In this document: one piece after another, positions 5,318 through 5,571 of the stretch
Layout: each line of letters opens with the position of its first letter
Position numbering within the stretch: position 1 is the first letter of the stretch
NCBI GenBank assembly: GCA_016780665.1
Contig: JADHLM010000070.1
Location: 1-5,571, forward strand
Source of the DNA: Hyphomicrobiales bacterium
Lineage (GTDB): Bacteria; Pseudomonadota; Alphaproteobacteria; Rhizobiales; TMED25
DNA length: 5,571 bases
Direction: 5' to 3'
The notes under the pieces: model-generated
Database searches by the model: none
What the model was told of the DNA's origin: nothing
The model's input: the letters and a program-made list of their open reading frames with translations, nothing else
Translations under genes and position numbers: made by a program

Positions 5318-5571
5318 TTATTTCTTAAATTCTATTTCAAGAGCAACAACGTCTTCATTGCTTGTGTTTATCGCATTATGTTCTAATGGCGCCTTAACAA
5401 GAGAAGTGGTTTTTGGAATATAATTTATTTCTTTTGTTGTGCCATCTGGAAATTCAAACATTAATTTCCCTGTTGACAATTGAATTGGCATATAATCCAT
5501 TTCATGCAAATGCCATCCTGTTTGTTCACCTGGTTTAAAAATCCAATGAGTTACAATAATCTCATCATTTT
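5318..5571 (-). CDS. Small cupin-domain protein, N-terminus cut off
   Basis: The reading frame stays open to the right edge of the window, giving 83 visible complete codons and a true C-terminus. A TTG at 5509 could be mistaken for a start, but it falls inside the cupin fold (reading WHLHE), so the gene begins beyond 5571. Numbered from the first visible codon, cupin motif 1 is PGEQTGWHLH at 13-22 with metal ligands His20 and His22, ending at Gly34. The third ligand, normally Glu, is Met27. Motif 2 has His64 followed by Asn68 (H-x3-N). From memory this resembles a small-cupin group with TGWHxHExDY motifs whose function is unclear; possible roles are metal-dependent isomerase, lyase or ligand sensor. 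It is upstream of the SDR gene by 16 bases and probably leads that operon. Confidence 0.8.
   Translation of the reverse strand, partial: NDEIIVTHWIFKPGEQTGWHLHEMDYMPIQLSTGKLMFEFPDGTTKEINYIPKTTSLVKAPLEHNAINTSNEDVVALEIEFKK

Noticed and set aside
5318..5509. Complete 63-residue protein starting at TTG 5509
   Set aside because: The frame is open to the window edge, and the upstream residues complete cupin motif 1 (PGEQTGWH), so this is an internal codon of a longer, truncated gene.

Overview
The window is compact, strongly AT-rich bacterial DNA (by eye about one third G+C) with seven protein-coding genes and almost no spacer. Its base composition, one-base or overlapping gene junctions and weak ribosome binding sites suggest a free-living bacterium with a streamlined genome. 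The YtoQ-family and periplasmic binding proteins resemble, from memory, alphaproteobacterial versions. An AT-rich marine alphaproteobacterium (Pelagibacterales-like or similar) is therefore my best guess, but it is a guess: there is no rRNA or marker gene here. I see no tRNA, rRNA, CRISPR array, insertion sequence or phage gene.

Layout. Positions 1-155 are a non-coding leader with a small dyad and a good extended -10 promoter. Positions 156-1930 (+) hold a two-gene ABC-importer unit: a secreted NMT1/THI5-like (ThiY/SsuA/TauA-type) solute-binding protein and its inner-membrane permease. No ATPase gene is present. Positions 1927-3444 (-) hold a medium-chain zinc alcohol dehydrogenase followed 21 bases later by a YtoQ-family protein. 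The stop codon of the latter overlaps that of the permease. A 92-base divergent control region (3445-3536) separates the dehydrogenase from a Gfo/Idh/MocA-family oxidoreductase (3537-4529, +). That gene ends one base from the convergent stop of an SDR dehydrogenase (4531-5301, -). The SDR follows a small cupin protein (5318-5571, -), whose N-terminus lies beyond the right edge.

How the genes may work together. Three NAD(P)-dependent oxidoreductases from three unrelated folds (MDR, Gfo/Idh/MocA, SDR), a small cupin and an importer for a small organic molecule fit a catabolic cluster that takes up and oxidises a hydroxylated or cyclic compound. The substrate cannot be read from the sequence. 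The most notable regulatory signal is a perfect 8-base inverted repeat at 3469-3488. Each arm contains a consensus -10 hexamer pointing outward, so one regulator could control the MDR/YtoQ unit and the Gfo gene together.
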